The notes below the pieces were generated by a model that ran no database searches, was not told the DNA's origin, and was given only the letters and a program-made list of their open reading frames with translations. This document shows, piece after piece, positions 1 through 9,266 of a stretch of 21,230 bases of DNA. Numbering within the stretch: the first letter of the stretch is position 1; each line of letters opens with the position of its first letter. This stretch comes from Clostridia bacterium (GTDB taxonomy: Bacteria > Bacillota_A > Clostridia > Christensenellales > CAG-138), in contig JAFUDD010000426.1 in NCBI GenBank assembly GCA_017459315.1, positions 1 through 21,230 of the forward strand, read 5' to 3'. The position numbers and the translations under genes were made by a program.

Positions 1-1
1 A

Positions 2-3000
2 GCCGACGAGGCAATGCACGTCTATCACAGCGACGACGGCCAGGCGCCGGAGCTGATCGACACGGTCGTGCCGGAAGACGGCTGGGTCACGTTCGAGGCC
101 GAGCACTTCTCCACCTATGCCCTGTCCTTCTTCGAGGATCTGTGGAACCATACGGTCGGCGCAGCGCTGAACAAGCTGCTGTATAAGAATACGGTTTTTG
201 AAAACGATGAGATCATCCTCACCGGTAATTTGCCGCGCAATGCGATCATCGAAGCGAACAAGGTCGATGCGTCGGTCGAGGGGCAGGACGTCATTGTTGC
301 ATACGATATCAAGATTTATCAAAACAGCTTTTTCAAGCTGCTCGGCGTCACCTGGCAGCCCAAGGAAGGCACGGTTCAGGTGCGGATGAAGTCCGATGCG
401 CTGACGGATGGACGGAATCTGCTTGTCTACCATATCGCAGATGAGGAGACGACGCCGGAGCATGTCGCCACCGTAGATGCGGAGGACGGCGCGATCACCT
501 TTGAGGCGGAAAGCTTTTCCGCGTATGCGATCGTACAGGGACCGGAAGAGGCTTCCGTAGGGTGGAAGAAGGTAGAATCTTTCGACGAATTGATTGCTAA
601 GGGCAGCGAGGGATTATATATCGGCCATCCGAACGGATACTACTACGGCAATCAATTGGTTTATGACAATCAGACGGCGCAGAGCGGTCGAGCAGGTATC
701 AGCAAAACAAAGCCTGCACAAAATTATCCACCTGCGGATAAAGCGGTAAAATATTATTTTGAACGGGTGGAGGGCACAGATAATCAGATTTACGCATATT
801 GCTATGCAAGCGACGGCACGACAAAGCAGTATGTTTATAACGGGGAAAACAACAGCAACAGCCTGTTATTTACTACGGAGGAAAATAGAACTGCATTTAC
901 CGTAACCAAAAACAATAACGGCACGTTCAAGCTGAATAACGGCGCATGGTATTGGAACATGCAGGGCGGCGCCAATGGAACCAGATTCTGCGCGTATAAT
1001 ACTGCAAATGATGGGAACAACAATGTCTGTTTCTGGTATTATGAAGAGGTTACGACAGATCCCTATAACCTCAGCAACAAATCCTATGGCCTGATGTATT
1101 GGAACGACAGCATTTACGGAAAAGCGATGACGGCTTCTCCGAAGGACGATGCTGCGCTCTCCGCCAAAGAGCTTATCGTGATGAGCAAGAGGAGCGATAA
1201 CTCGGATAAGCTGTTTGTGACCAACAATGGGGATATATCTCTATGGACCTTCGAATGGATCGAGGAAGATTATTACCGTGTCAAAACCATAGTGGACGGC
1301 ACAGTAAAGTATCTCAGCATAACCAACGCTGGCATATCGCTGGCTGACACAGAAACAGCTTCCACCAAACTGCGGGTCATTCCGGGCAGCGGCACAAATG
1401 CCGGAAAAATCAGCCTGATGTCACCGAATGGCAAGTCCTTGACCTACAGCGGCACGCTGGAGAACGGTTTTACCGTGAACGGCACGGCGGGTACGGAATG
1501 GCTGTACCTTGTGGATATCTCCGAGCTGACAGAGGATTATTGGATGCCGTATACAGCCAATACGATCAGCGTGTCCGATCCTGCCGTGAAAAACGGTTCT
1601 CGCGTCATCGTATATACGCGCGTTTGGAATGACAATTCAAAGAAATATGAGTTTTACGCCATAGACCATGACGGTTTTTTGGTGCGTTGCTATGCGAGCG
1701 GCGATACGATCCAATGGCTGGGCGGCCGTCTGAATACGCTGCTGTGGAACGTCGTGGAGTACTACTGGGAAGGCACCAGCAATCCCAACGGCTATTACGA
1801 ACTTTATAACCCGTATTCGGAGCAATTCATTGCGCCGCAGCTTACCGGGAGCCAGATTCTTTCCCCAGATACCATCGGTATCAATCTAAACGGTCGGCAC
1901 GATGGATATTACCAGTCCAGCATTCTGGCATGGGACGAAGCAAGCTATGCTTATGTAGGATTAAAGGTCGAGAACGGACAGCTTGTTGCATGTCCGAAGG
2001 CAGAGGCGATGGATTTCTATTTTGCGATCATCCAAGATCTGCAGGTGGACGACGCCCTGACCACGGTTCCGACGGTGGATCATGAGCAGTATGGTATTAC
2101 GGTCAAGGTACAAGACTATATCACAGCCATAAAAGCAAACGGCCAAGACACCTCGCAGGAACAGCATAACGTCTTGGGAACTATAAAATATGAAGACGGT
2201 AAATATGCGCCGGGAATGCTCAGTACTGATCTGAAAGAAAACGGCTATCCTTCGGTTATCGGGACCGGAAAGTCCCTCTATGAACTGTATTCCGGCGCAA
2301 GGGAAGTAAACCATCTGTTCATCGAAAGCACCTACAGCAGCAGCGGCTACTACGAGTTTGACAGCAGTCAAAACTTTGCGCATCTGAATGACGACAACAC
2401 CTTTACCGTCTATAAAGAAATCGCAACCCATGATGCCAGCAGCAAAAACACGTTAAAGCATGGGCAATTTTTCCCGTTTAATGATATTCAAGCGGGCGTC
2501 TATGCTTCTGTGAACGGCAAAAATCTGTATAATGCGTTGGGAAACCCTTTGCCTAATGATGATCCGCGTAAAAATGAACGGCTTTATTTGATTGATGCCC
2601 CAAACTATTATTTCGGTGTGGAGATTGAGGCCACCTTCACCATGACGCCGAACGGCCATGATGCGTGGGGACATGATATCATCTACGAGTTCACCGGCGA
2701 CGACGATTTCTGGCTCTATGTGGACGGAGAACTGGTCATTGACCTCGGCGGCATTCACAGCGCCATGCCCGGCAGCGTCAACTTCTGTACCGGCGAGGTG
2801 AGCGTCAACGGGAAAAAGACCACCTTGTACGATTTGTTCAAAAGCAATATGGAAAGCCGCGGGATGGCGGACGATGCGGTAACAGCCAAACTGAACGAAC
2901 TGTTTGAAGAGAAAACAGCGGAAGGCGAAACGCAAAAGATTTTCAAGCCATATACCAACCATGAGATGAAGATCTTCTTCATGGAACGCGGTGCAGGCGC

Positions 3001-5659
3001 ATCGAACCTGCACATGCGGTTTAATCTTGCCGCCGTCAAGCCGGGAACGGTAGAACTGACAAAAGAACTGGACGGCATTGAGGAGGGCATTTCCGTGCTT
3101 GCCGAGTTCCCGTATCGGATCGAGTACAAGATGCCGGGTGATGCAGGCGGCGAAAATATCACATCTGTTTTGAGGCCCAATAACGAGGAGGGTATTACCG
3201 TTCGTTATAAGGATACGGTCAACAACGTTACGTTTAAGGATACGTTCACCATTCCGGGGACGGAAATTACCTATGACAAAGTCTTTATGGTGAAGCCGGG
3301 AGAAACGATCGTAATCAAGCTGCCGGACAATGCCATCGAATATAAGATTACAGAATGCGGCGTCAATACCGACGTTTATCAGGAAGTCACGGTAAACGGC
3401 GAGCAGGTCGAGGGAACCGCAGCGGGGGGAAGCAGCAACCGAAAGGACTATGCGCTTGGTTTTGAAAGCACGAAAAGCCGGCCGACCGTAAAATATGTCA
3501 ATACAGTCAAATCGGAAGCCTTGAGAACGCTTTATATTACCAAGAAACTGTATAAGGAGAACGGAACCGACGAGCTCGACTATACAACAGATGCAACGAC
3601 CTTCTCCCTGCGCCTGTATCTGGGTACGGAATTTGATACCGAACTGAACGAAGCGCGCATGTATTCCTATCGCATTAAATCGCCGGACGATAAATACTGC
3701 CGTTGGGATGCAGCGACGCAGCGCATAGTGCCTACAGACTGGACGGATGTTTCCGAACTGTCCGATGCGCAAAAGGCAACAATCACCTTTGATACGTCAA
3801 TTTTCGGCTCCATCGCCAAAATCCCGGCCTTCTATACGATAGAGGTGCCGAACATTCTGGCGGGAACCACCTTTATGGTGCAGGAACGGCCGTGGGAGAT
3901 ACCGGATGGCTATTCGTTCCAAAAATATGAGTATAATCACGTTGATTTGACCAATGCAGAAAGAGGCGTCCAGGATGTCGTAACGGCAAGCAGCAATCCG
4001 CAAGTGGATGTCTGCAATGTGCGCGGCTGGGGTCTGCGTGTCAACAAGGCTTGGTCGGACGAAAGCTATATGACAAGCCGCGACGCCACCTATTTTGCCG
4101 TATATAAAAAGAATGGCGATAGTCTTACGCTTGTAGAATCTACTAACGTACAGGATGAAAACGGCGCATCCACCACGATCGTGCGGCAGATGTCGTATGG
4201 AAAAACCAGCGTGTATTGGTATTTTCCGATGCTGCCGTATGAAGAAACGGATCTTGCGGATTATGTGATTCGTGAGGTGTCGCTGAGCGGCAGTTTTAGT
4301 GCTGACAACAAAGGAAATGTGACGCTGAACGGTGCGACGGTAACGCCGATTGCCGAAGGAGAACAGCTGACCTTAAACGGCCGGCAGAAGGGCGAAAGCG
4401 AAGAACGGCAGTTTGCTTACTATGTGAAATACGAACAAGGTGCCGTTGCAGATGGTTCGCATGTGCGTGTAGATACGGTCGGCAACAATCGACCGGGTAT
4501 TCTGCTGCAAAAGACCGACTGGGAAGGAACCCCGCTTGCCGGCGCAGTCTTTACGCTGCAGGACAGCACCGGCAGCACGGTCGGCACATTTACCTCCGAT
4601 GCAAACGGCATCATTACCACCGCTTTCCTGAGCAATGACGGCGCAGAGTACACGCTGACCGAGACAAAAGCGCCGCAGAGCTATGAGGGGCTTTCCGCAA
4701 GTCTGACGATCTCGCAGAAAAACGGAACGATAACCGTTGCCGGCGCAGACAGTACATATTATGTTCTTCAGCAGAGGCCGGGTATAGAGACCGAACTGAC
4801 AATCAAGAATAAGTTGTATACGTTTACAATCAAAAAGGCTGACGCCGATACGAACGAGCCGCTGGAAGGGGTCAAGTTCAGCCTATACAAGCAGCGCACG
4901 GTGGACGGCGTAACAAACTTTGAACCCTTAAGCGGATACGACGAACTCATGACGAACAGCGACGGTATCGTTCCGGAAATAAACAATACCCTGCCTGCCG
5001 GCAGCTATCAGCTTAGGGAGATAACGCCCAAAAACGGATATCAGCCGTTAAGCAGCTATGTGTTCTTTACTATCAGCGAAACAGGGGTTATAAGGCTCGC
5101 CGAACATCCGGAGGCGACGATGACGGATGCAGTAGACGTGGAACGAGGAACGGTAGCGAAGGTTATTACAATCAAAAATCGCGCAAATGCGCTGTTGGCA
5201 ATCACCAAGACGGTTACCGGTGAATTCGGGGATAGGACAAAGCCGTTCACGTTTACTGTAACCGGCGATCTTGGAGAAACGGTCGATGTGTATGAGAACG
5301 GCTCGAAGAAAGAAACGCTGCCCGTATCGCAAGGGAAAGTGACGTTCAAGCTCCGGCATGGCGAGACCATTGCACTTAAGCTGCCGATGGGAAAGGAGAT
5401 CACGATCTCCGAAGCCAACGAGAACTACACGACAACGTGGAAGCTTAACGATGAAAACGCGACAACCGGCAGCGGAACGACTGTCACGCTGACGGCGGAT
5501 GCGACGCTTGCGGTTACGAATCATCTGAATGCGATCGGGCCGACGAATGTATCGCTTGCGACGCGGCCGTTCCTTTGGATGCTGCTCTTCGGCCTTGCGC
5601 TGTTGACGGGCGTTGCGGTACCTGTGTACATCAAAAAACGCAAAGAGAATAACGCATAA
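2..5659 (+). CDS. Giant cell-wall adhesin, 5' end missing: fibro-slime domain, SpaA/CnaB modules, sortase signal
   Basis: The frame is open to the left edge, so the start lies outside; residues here are numbered from the Met at 14. Two copies of a module about 136 residues apart open the fragment, each ending in FEAE-S/H-FS-YA (around residues 30 and 167). A fibro-slime/PA14-like domain spans about 860-1006, with DDDFW at 896-900, then DGELVIDLGGIH, and MERGAGASNL starting at 990. Two SpaA/CnaB modules follow: Lys1500 with Glu1550 (TETKAP) and Lys1608 with Glu1669 sit where intramolecular isopeptide bonds form in this family. A further beta-rich domain (about 1728-1840) precedes IGPTN (1841-1845), a hydrophobic helix and a KKRKENNA tail, the layout of a sortase signal. 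The protein is probably secreted, cleaved after Thr and anchored on the surface as an adhesin or pilus component. Residues 200-850 are Tyr/Asn/Trp-rich and unassigned. Anchoring is well supported; the ligand is unknown. Confidence 0.85.
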   Translation, partial: ADEAMHVYHSDDGQAPELIDTVVPEDGWVTFEAEHFSTYALSFFEDLWNHTVGAALNKLLYKNTVFENDEIILTGNLPRNAIIEANKVDASVEGQDVIVAYDIKIYQNSFFKLLGVTWQPKEGTVQVRMKSDALTDGRNLLVYHIADEETTPEHVATVDAEDGAITFEAESFSAYAIVQGPEEASVGWKKVESFDELIAKGSEGLYIGHPNGYYYGNQLVYDNQTAQSGRAGISKTKPAQNYPPADKAVKYYFERVEGTDNQIYAYCYASDGTTKQYVYNGENNSNSLLFTTEENRTAFTVTKNNNGTFKLNNGAWYWNMQGGANGTRFCAYNTANDGNNNVCFWYYEEVTTDPYNLSNKSYGLMYWNDSIYGKAMTASPKDDAALSAKELIVMSKRSDNSDKLFVTNNGDISLWTFEWIEEDYYRVKTIVDGTVKYLSITNAGISLADTETASTKLRVIPGSGTNAGKISLMSPNGKSLTYSGTLENGFTVNGTAGTEWLYLVDISELTEDYWMPYTANTISVSDPAVKNGSRVIVYTRVWNDNSKKYEFYAIDHDGFLVRCYASGDTIQWLGGRLNTLLWNVVEYYWEGTSNPNGYYELYNPYSEQFIAPQLTGSQILSPDTIGINLNGRHDGYYQSSILAWDEASYAYVGLKVENGQLVACPKAEAMDFYFAIIQDLQVDDALTTVPTVDHEQYGITVKVQDYITAIKANGQDTSQEQHNVLGTIKYEDGKYAPGMLSTDLKENGYPSVIGTGKSLYELYSGAREVNHLFIESTYSSSGYYEFDSSQNFAHLNDDNTFTVYKEIATHDASSKNTLKHGQFFPFNDIQAGVYASVNGKNLYNALGNPLPNDDPRKNERLYLIDAPNYYFGVEIEATFTMTPNGHDAWGHDIIYEFTGDDDFWLYVDGELVIDLGGIHSAMPGSVNFCTGEVSVNGKKTTLYDLFKSNMESRGMADDAVTAKLNELFEEKTAEGETQKIFKPYTNHEMKIFFMERGAGASNLHMRFNLAAVKPGTVELTKELDGIEEGISVLAEFPYRIEYKMPGDAGGENITSVLRPNNEEGITVRYKDTVNNVTFKDTFTIPGTEITYDKVFMVKPGETIVIKLPDNAIEYKITECGVNTDVYQEVTVNGEQVEGTAAGGSSNRKDYALGFESTKSRPTVKYVNTVKSEALRTLYITKKLYKENGTDELDYTTDATTFSLRLYLGTEFDTELNEARMYSYRIKSPDDKYCRWDAATQRIVPTDWTDVSELSDAQKATITFDTSIFGSIAKIPAFYTIEVPNILAGTTFMVQERPWEIPDGYSFQKYEYNHVDLTNAERGVQDVVTASSNPQVDVCNVRGWGLRVNKAWSDESYMTSRDATYFAVYKKNGDSLTLVESTNVQDENGASTTIVRQMSYGKTSVYWYFPMLPYEETDLADYVIREVSLSGSFSADNKGNVTLNGATVTPIAEGEQLTLNGRQKGESEERQFAYYVKYEQGAVADGSHVRVDTVGNNRPGILLQKTDWEGTPLAGAVFTLQDSTGSTVGTFTSDANGIITTAFLSNDGAEYTLTETKAPQSYEGLSASLTISQKNGTITVAGADSTYYVLQQRPGIETELTIKNKLYTFTIKKADADTNEPLEGVKFSLYKQRTVDGVTNFEPLSGYDELMTNSDGIVPEINNTLPAGSYQLREITPKNGYQPLSSYVFFTISETGVIRLAEHPEATMTDAVDVERGTVAKVITIKNRANALLAITKTVTGEFGDRTKPFTFTVTGDLGETVDVYENGSKKETLPVSQGKVTFKLRHGETIALKLPMGKEITISEANENYTTTWKLNDENATTGSGTTVTLTADATLAVTNHLNAIGPTNVSLATRPFLWMLLFGLALLTGVAVPVYIKKRKENNA

Positions 5660-5675
5660 GACGACGGCAAACGAC

Positions 5676-5724
5676 AAGCCCCCGGGAATTGGCTCGGTCC
5701 ATTCTCCGGGGGCTTTGGCTTTCT
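5676..5724 (+). terminator. Hairpin terminator between convergent genes
   Basis: A 10-bp GC-rich stem pairs AAGCCCCCGG (5676-5685) with CCGGGGGCTT (5706-5715). The loop can extend the stem imperfectly (GAATTGG with CCATTC). T-rich DNA follows on the plus strand. It lies 17 bp after the adhesin stop and upstream of the stop of the convergent MFS gene, so it could serve both. The minus-strand side has a poorer T-run. Confidence 0.8.
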
Positions 5725-5755
5725 TTTCGGGCGTGCTGATGCGGCTCGGCGGCTG

Positions 5756-7156
5756 TTACGCCTGCTCGGTGCCGATGGCGTTCAGATCGACGTCTTTGGT
5801 CTCCTTGAGGTTTTTGCGCACGAACAGGATCACAAAGACCATGATCGGGACAAAGAATGCAAGCTGCAGCAGGCCGATGTTCAGCGAGCCGATGAACTGG
5901 TAGCAGATGCCGATGATCATGGTCAGCAGCATGTTCGTGATGGCGGTATACTGGATGAGGCCGAGCACGGTCGCGCGCATTTCGGTCGGCGCGGACTCGG
6001 ACGGGACGACGAGGAACAGCAGGTCGGAGAACGAGCACAGTCCGCCGTACATAATGCCGTTGGCCAAGGCAAGCAGGATCGGGTGCATACCGAGCACGGC
6101 GGCGACGACGAACACGGCTTCGCCGACGAGCGCGACGATGCCGAAGATGACGCCGGACTTTTTGCGGCCGAGCCAGTCGGTCAAGAAGCCGCTGAAGAAC
6201 GCGCACACGGCGTACACGATCGGCTCGACGATGTAGAACGTGTTCATGTCGGCGTCGGACTGGCCGTAAGCGAGCATCGTTTCGGCGGCATAGCCGGTCA
6301 ACGCAACGGCACATTCAAACAGCACGAGCACAAGCAGCAGCATCTTGAGCTGCTTATGCGAGAAGATGTATTTGACAGCCGCCTTGATGCCGCCGTTCTG
6401 CGCCGACTTTGTCTTTTCGGCGTCGGCAGCCGCCTTGCGGTCGGCCTCGGAGGTTTCGAGATACTCGATGCGGCGGCGCAGATACACCGGCGTTTCTTTC
6501 GTAAGAAAGATGCAGGCGACGCCGATAACCAGCGCGATGATCACCGGGATCAGATAGACCATGCGCCAGGTGGACAGGTTATTCGGATCGTAAAAGATCG
6601 TGCGGAAGACGCCGATCAGCGACACGGACAACAGCCCGATGCCCTTGGTGACGCTGCAGATCTTCGCGCGGTGCTTTTTCGGCGCGACCTCCAAGATGTA
6701 AATGACTTGCATATCGTTCGGGGTGAAGAAGCCCCAGCACATGGAACCGACGATGAACCAGATATAGTTCGTCGCCAGCATACAGATCAAAAGCCCTATG
6801 CCCATGCCGATGGTATTGACGACAAGGAAGATCTTGCGGCCGAACCGGTCGGACAGCGTCTTATACAGCGGCAGCAGCGCCGTGATGATGTAGGTCGGGA
6901 TCGTGGCAATCGCCATTTTGCTGACGGCGGACGCATACTCCGGCGCGGCGGCGTCCGCGTTCGGCACCTTGAACAGATCGAAGATCATGTACGGGCGCAT
7001 GACGCCCATGTTCGAGGTGATTTCGTCCGCGATATACACTATCGTCAGCACGACGATGATCACGGACATGTACTTTAAGAAGGCAAGGCTTTTCTTTTCC
7101 TTGCTGCGAAGCTTAACAAGCTCGGCCTGCTCCTTCGCGTGACGGACACTTTCCAT
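5756..7156 (-). CDS. MFS transporter, sugar/organic-acid porter type
   Basis: This 466-residue protein has about twelve hydrophobic segments and the MFS signature motifs: LSDRFGRK at 101-108 in the loop after TM2, its counterpart LTDWLGRKK at 325-333 in the C-terminal half, and PTEMRATVLGL at 390-400. A charged central loop (about 220-262) separates the two six-helix halves. Length and motifs fit a proton-coupled symporter of the sugar-porter/aromatic-acid kind in the plasma membrane. Nothing in the sequence fixes the substrate. The ATG at 7156 is preceded by AAAGGGG at good spacing and by a promoter. The gene is monocistronic: the upstream minus-strand gene ends at a strong terminator and the downstream neighbour is convergent. 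A long charged N-terminus (1-25) precedes TM1. Confidence 0.85.
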   Translation of the reverse strand: MESVRHAKEQAELVKLRSKEKKSLAFLKYMSVIIVVLTIVYIADEITSNMGVMRPYMIFDLFKVPNADAAAPEYASAVSKMAIATIPTYIITALLPLYKTLSDRFGRKIFLVVNTIGMGIGLLICMLATNYIWFIVGSMCWGFFTPNDMQVIYILEVAPKKHRAKICSVTKGIGLLSVSLIGVFRTIFYDPNNLSTWRMVYLIPVIIALVIGVACIFLTKETPVYLRRRIEYLETSEADRKAAADAEKTKSAQNGGIKAAVKYIFSHKQLKMLLLVLVLFECAVALTGYAAETMLAYGQSDADMNTFYIVEPIVYAVCAFFSGFLTDWLGRKKSGVIFGIVALVGEAVFVVAAVLGMHPILLALANGIMYGGLCSFSDLLFLVVPSESAPTEMRATVLGLIQYTAITNMLLTMIIGICYQFIGSLNIGLLQLAFFVPIMVFVILFVRKNLKETKDVDLNAIGTEQA

Positions 7157-7199
7157 TTCCGGTTACCCCTTTCCGATCTGCGCTTTTCACACTTTTTAC

Positions 7200-7227
7200 A
7201 TTGTAACACGTTTTACTGAAAAAGCAA
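7200..7227 (-). promoter_or_regulatory. Promoter of the MFS transporter gene
   Basis: Read on the minus strand, TTGCTT (7227-7222) and TACAAT (7205-7200) are separated by 16 bp. The -10 element lies about 44 bp upstream of the ATG. Confidence 0.6.
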
Positions 7228-7253
7228 GATGAATTACAGGATAAGACGGCATT

Positions 7254-7281
7254 AAAAAGCCCCGCGGCGGCGCCGCAGGGC
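7254..7281 (-). terminator. Rho-independent terminator after the membrane protein gene
   Basis: On the minus strand, GCCCTGCGGC (7281-7272) pairs with GCCGCGGGGC (7268-7259) over 10 bp with one wobble pair and a 3-nt loop. A run of five T follows (7258-7254). It ends the 7298-8047 transcript 17 bp after its stop. Confidence 0.9.
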
Positions 7282-7297
7282 GATAGACTCAGCGGGA

Positions 7298-8047
7298 TCA
7301 GGCTTGTGCCGCGGCGTTTCCGGCGTTTGCAGGCGCGGCAGGCGCCTCCGCCTTGGCGGGCGGTGCGAATCGGCAATACAGGTACAGGAAAATGACGACG
7401 CCCATTTCGCCGACCATGCGGAAGAAGAAGCTGAGGTACGGCGTGCCGGTGACGGAGCCGAGCGCGGTAAACACGGTCAGCACAACGCCGCCGAGAAACA
7501 GGTACGGCGTGCGGTACTTTCCCCAGACGACAGCGCCAACAAGCACGAGCGCCAGCATCGCAGCATTTGTCACCATCGTTGAGATCGCGTCGGCGAGCTT
7601 GGCGGTGGATGGCGCGGACGTGAATCGGATGATGCCCGCGATATAGTTCGGCTCCAGCACGGTCAGAACCGCAGAAACAGTTCCGGCGGCGAGCAGCGCC
7701 ACGGTAAAGGTCCATACACTGAGCATGATGTTCTTTTTCAAACGCAGCGCATAGCCGCAGACCGGGAACAGCAGCGGGAGCAGCAGGGCGCGGGCGAGCA
7801 GCCGGACGCGGCTGAGAGGCGCGAGCACCATCACCGGCAGGAACGCGCCGCAGGCGATCACGAACGCATCCGTCAAAAGACCGAGCGCCACAAGGCCGCT
7901 CAGCAAGCTGATGCGGGACGCCAAGGAGTGATCCCGGGCGGCGCGGCGCAGCACGGCCTCCTGAAAGAGCCGGAAGGTCAGCGCGGCTTCGACCATGACG
8001 ATGAACCACATCAGCGGCGGATAATATTTCAAAATAAAATTGAGCAT
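7298..8047 (-). CDS. Multi-pass membrane protein, family not recognised
   Basis: A 249-residue protein with roughly seven hydrophobic segments and an Ala/Pro-rich soluble tail (PPAKAEAPAAPANAGNAAAQA). The Leu/Ala/Val-rich helices, a basic RLLAR loop and an aromatic N-terminus (KYYPPLMWFIVM) point to an integral membrane protein, but no motif names a family. I place the start at the ATG at 8047 because a candidate promoter puts transcription start near 8069. An in-frame GTG at 8059 would leave a leader of only about 10 nt. Neither start has a strong ribosome-binding site, so the start is uncertain. The gene lies downstream of the LtrA-type gene on the same strand but has its own promoter and terminator, so its role may be unrelated. 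Confidence 0.65.
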   Translation of the reverse strand: MLNFILKYYPPLMWFIVMVEAALTFRLFQEAVLRRAARDHSLASRISLLSGLVALGLLTDAFVIACGAFLPVMVLAPLSRVRLLARALLLPLLFPVCGYALRLKKNIMLSVWTFTVALLAAGTVSAVLTVLEPNYIAGIIRFTSAPSTAKLADAISTMVTNAAMLALVLVGAVVWGKYRTPYLFLGGVVLTVFTALGSVTGTPYLSFFFRMVGEMGVVIFLYLYCRFAPPAKAEAPAAPANAGNAAAQA

Positions 8048-8075
8048 AGCATCACTCACGTTCTTTATTGCTTTT

Positions 8076-8105
8076 ACTATGCCATAACGGCGGCAAAATA
8101 GTCAA
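8076..8105 (-). promoter_or_regulatory. Candidate promoter for the unrecognised membrane protein
   Basis: On the minus strand, TTGACT (8105-8100) is followed after 18 bp by CATAGT (8081-8076). The -35 is good and the -10 is weak. It sits in the 62-bp gap after the LtrA-family stop. Confidence 0.4.
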
Positions 8106-8121
8106 GTCTAATATGCCGGTT

Positions 8122-9249
8122 TTAGGCGGCCTCCTTTTTTTCGAGGCGTTTTTCCGCCAGCATCAGCGTGAGCAGCTGCGCATAGATGAATATGACGGTG
8201 AGCAGCACCGTAACGCGGTTGGACCGGAGCGTTAAAAACGTGACGACGGCATAAACGACAAACTCGCTGAGCAGAAGCAGCCAGACTTGCCGTGTATTGA
8301 CGGCGGTGCGGTTCGACCAGCGCACCGTCAGCGCAAGGCAGGCAAAGTACAGCAGCAGCGACACGACGACCCAAATGGCCTTCTGCAAGGCGTCCACCTC
8401 CGGCTCGCGCATGAACTCAAGGCCGTTGGTGATGTTGGTCAGGCTGAGGATCAGCACGATATGCAGCAGCATATAGGCCGTGGAACGGTTTTCCCGGCTG
8501 CGGTCCAGCAGCTTGTCGTAGACGATGCCGTAGCTGAAGAACAGCCCTGCGACGACGAGAAAGCTCATCAGCGAGAAGTAGAGCGTCTGGAAGCTGAAGC
8601 CCTCGGAAAAGTACCCTGCGACGGAGATGACCATTTCTCCGAATGTGAACACGACATAGAGCATCATGCGCTCGGTTAAATGCTCGAAATGTACGGGCGC
8701 ATGGATCAGGAACATGCCGACAAACCCGATGATCATCGCCCATGCGCCGAACGCATAGCCGGTGACGCGATAGATCGGCACGGATCCGAGCGCGACGGCG
8801 GCCTGCACGAGCAGCAGGAGGATAAAGCGTTTGATCACCTTGCGGGTGGCCGGATCGTTTTGCTCGCGGAGTTTCCAGGCGTATTGCCCGGCGAGGTTCA
8901 AAAAGATCAGCACCCATGCGGACATGTAAGCCAGATAGTTGGCGCCCCAATCGTTGACCGTGTTCGTGCCGATGAAGTAAAGCAGGAACATGTTGACGAG
9001 CATCATTAGCTTTTCGGCGATGCCGTTCTTTCCGAAACGGTTGATGAAAAGCACGGAGTGATACCAGATTTGCAGGATGATCAGCGAGGTCGAAAGATAC
9101 GTGAACAGCGTATCGCCGGTGATAAAGCCGTTTTCGATCTGATCCATCAGCGAATTGTTGCGGCCAATCAGATAAACGAAGATCAGATCATAGATCAGCT
9201 CGATATACTCGACCTTCTTTTCGGAAAAGGTCCCCTTCAGCATTTCCAT
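8122..9249 (-). CDS. LtrA family (low-temperature requirement A-like) membrane protein
   Basis: A 375-residue, about ten-helix membrane protein with LtrA hallmarks: the N-terminal VEYIELIYDLIFVYLI (13-28), matching the family's E-x-FFDLVFVFA segment, and HLTER-x9-GE (190-205), matching its HLxERxxLFxxIxLGE segment. The family is named after a Listeria gene implicated in growth at low temperature; its biochemical role is not established. The ATG at 9249 follows AAAGGAG about 10 nt upstream. The frame stays open further upstream to 9423, but that extension runs through the end of the preceding gene and reads as non-membrane Arg-rich sequence, so it is not used. Only 17 bp separate this gene from the stop of the Pr6Pr-like gene, so the two are probably one operon. 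Confidence 0.75.
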   Translation of the reverse strand: MEMLKGTFSEKKVEYIELIYDLIFVYLIGRNNSLMDQIENGFITGDTLFTYLSTSLIILQIWYHSVLFINRFGKNGIAEKLMMLVNMFLLYFIGTNTVNDWGANYLAYMSAWVLIFLNLAGQYAWKLREQNDPATRKVIKRFILLLLVQAAVALGSVPIYRVTGYAFGAWAMIIGFVGMFLIHAPVHFEHLTERMMLYVVFTFGEMVISVAGYFSEGFSFQTLYFSLMSFLVVAGLFFSYGIVYDKLLDRSRENRSTAYMLLHIVLILSLTNITNGLEFMREPEVDALQKAIWVVVSLLLYFACLALTVRWSNRTAVNTRQVWLLLLSEFVVYAVVTFLTLRSNRVTVLLTVIFIYAQLLTLMLAEKRLEKKEAA

Positions 9250-9266
9250 GGAACGCGCTCTCCTTT

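Noticed and set aside
2453..3772. 439-codon minus-strand open frame inside the adhesin gene
   Set aside because: It is antisense to conserved fibro-slime and SpaA coding sequence, its protein is Arg/Ile/Cys-rich without a domain, and it lacks a ribosome-binding site. It is a shadow frame.
6083..7078. 331-codon plus-strand frame opposite the MFS gene
   Set aside because: Asp/His/Arg-rich composition typical of an antisense shadow; the minus strand encodes a clear MFS protein.
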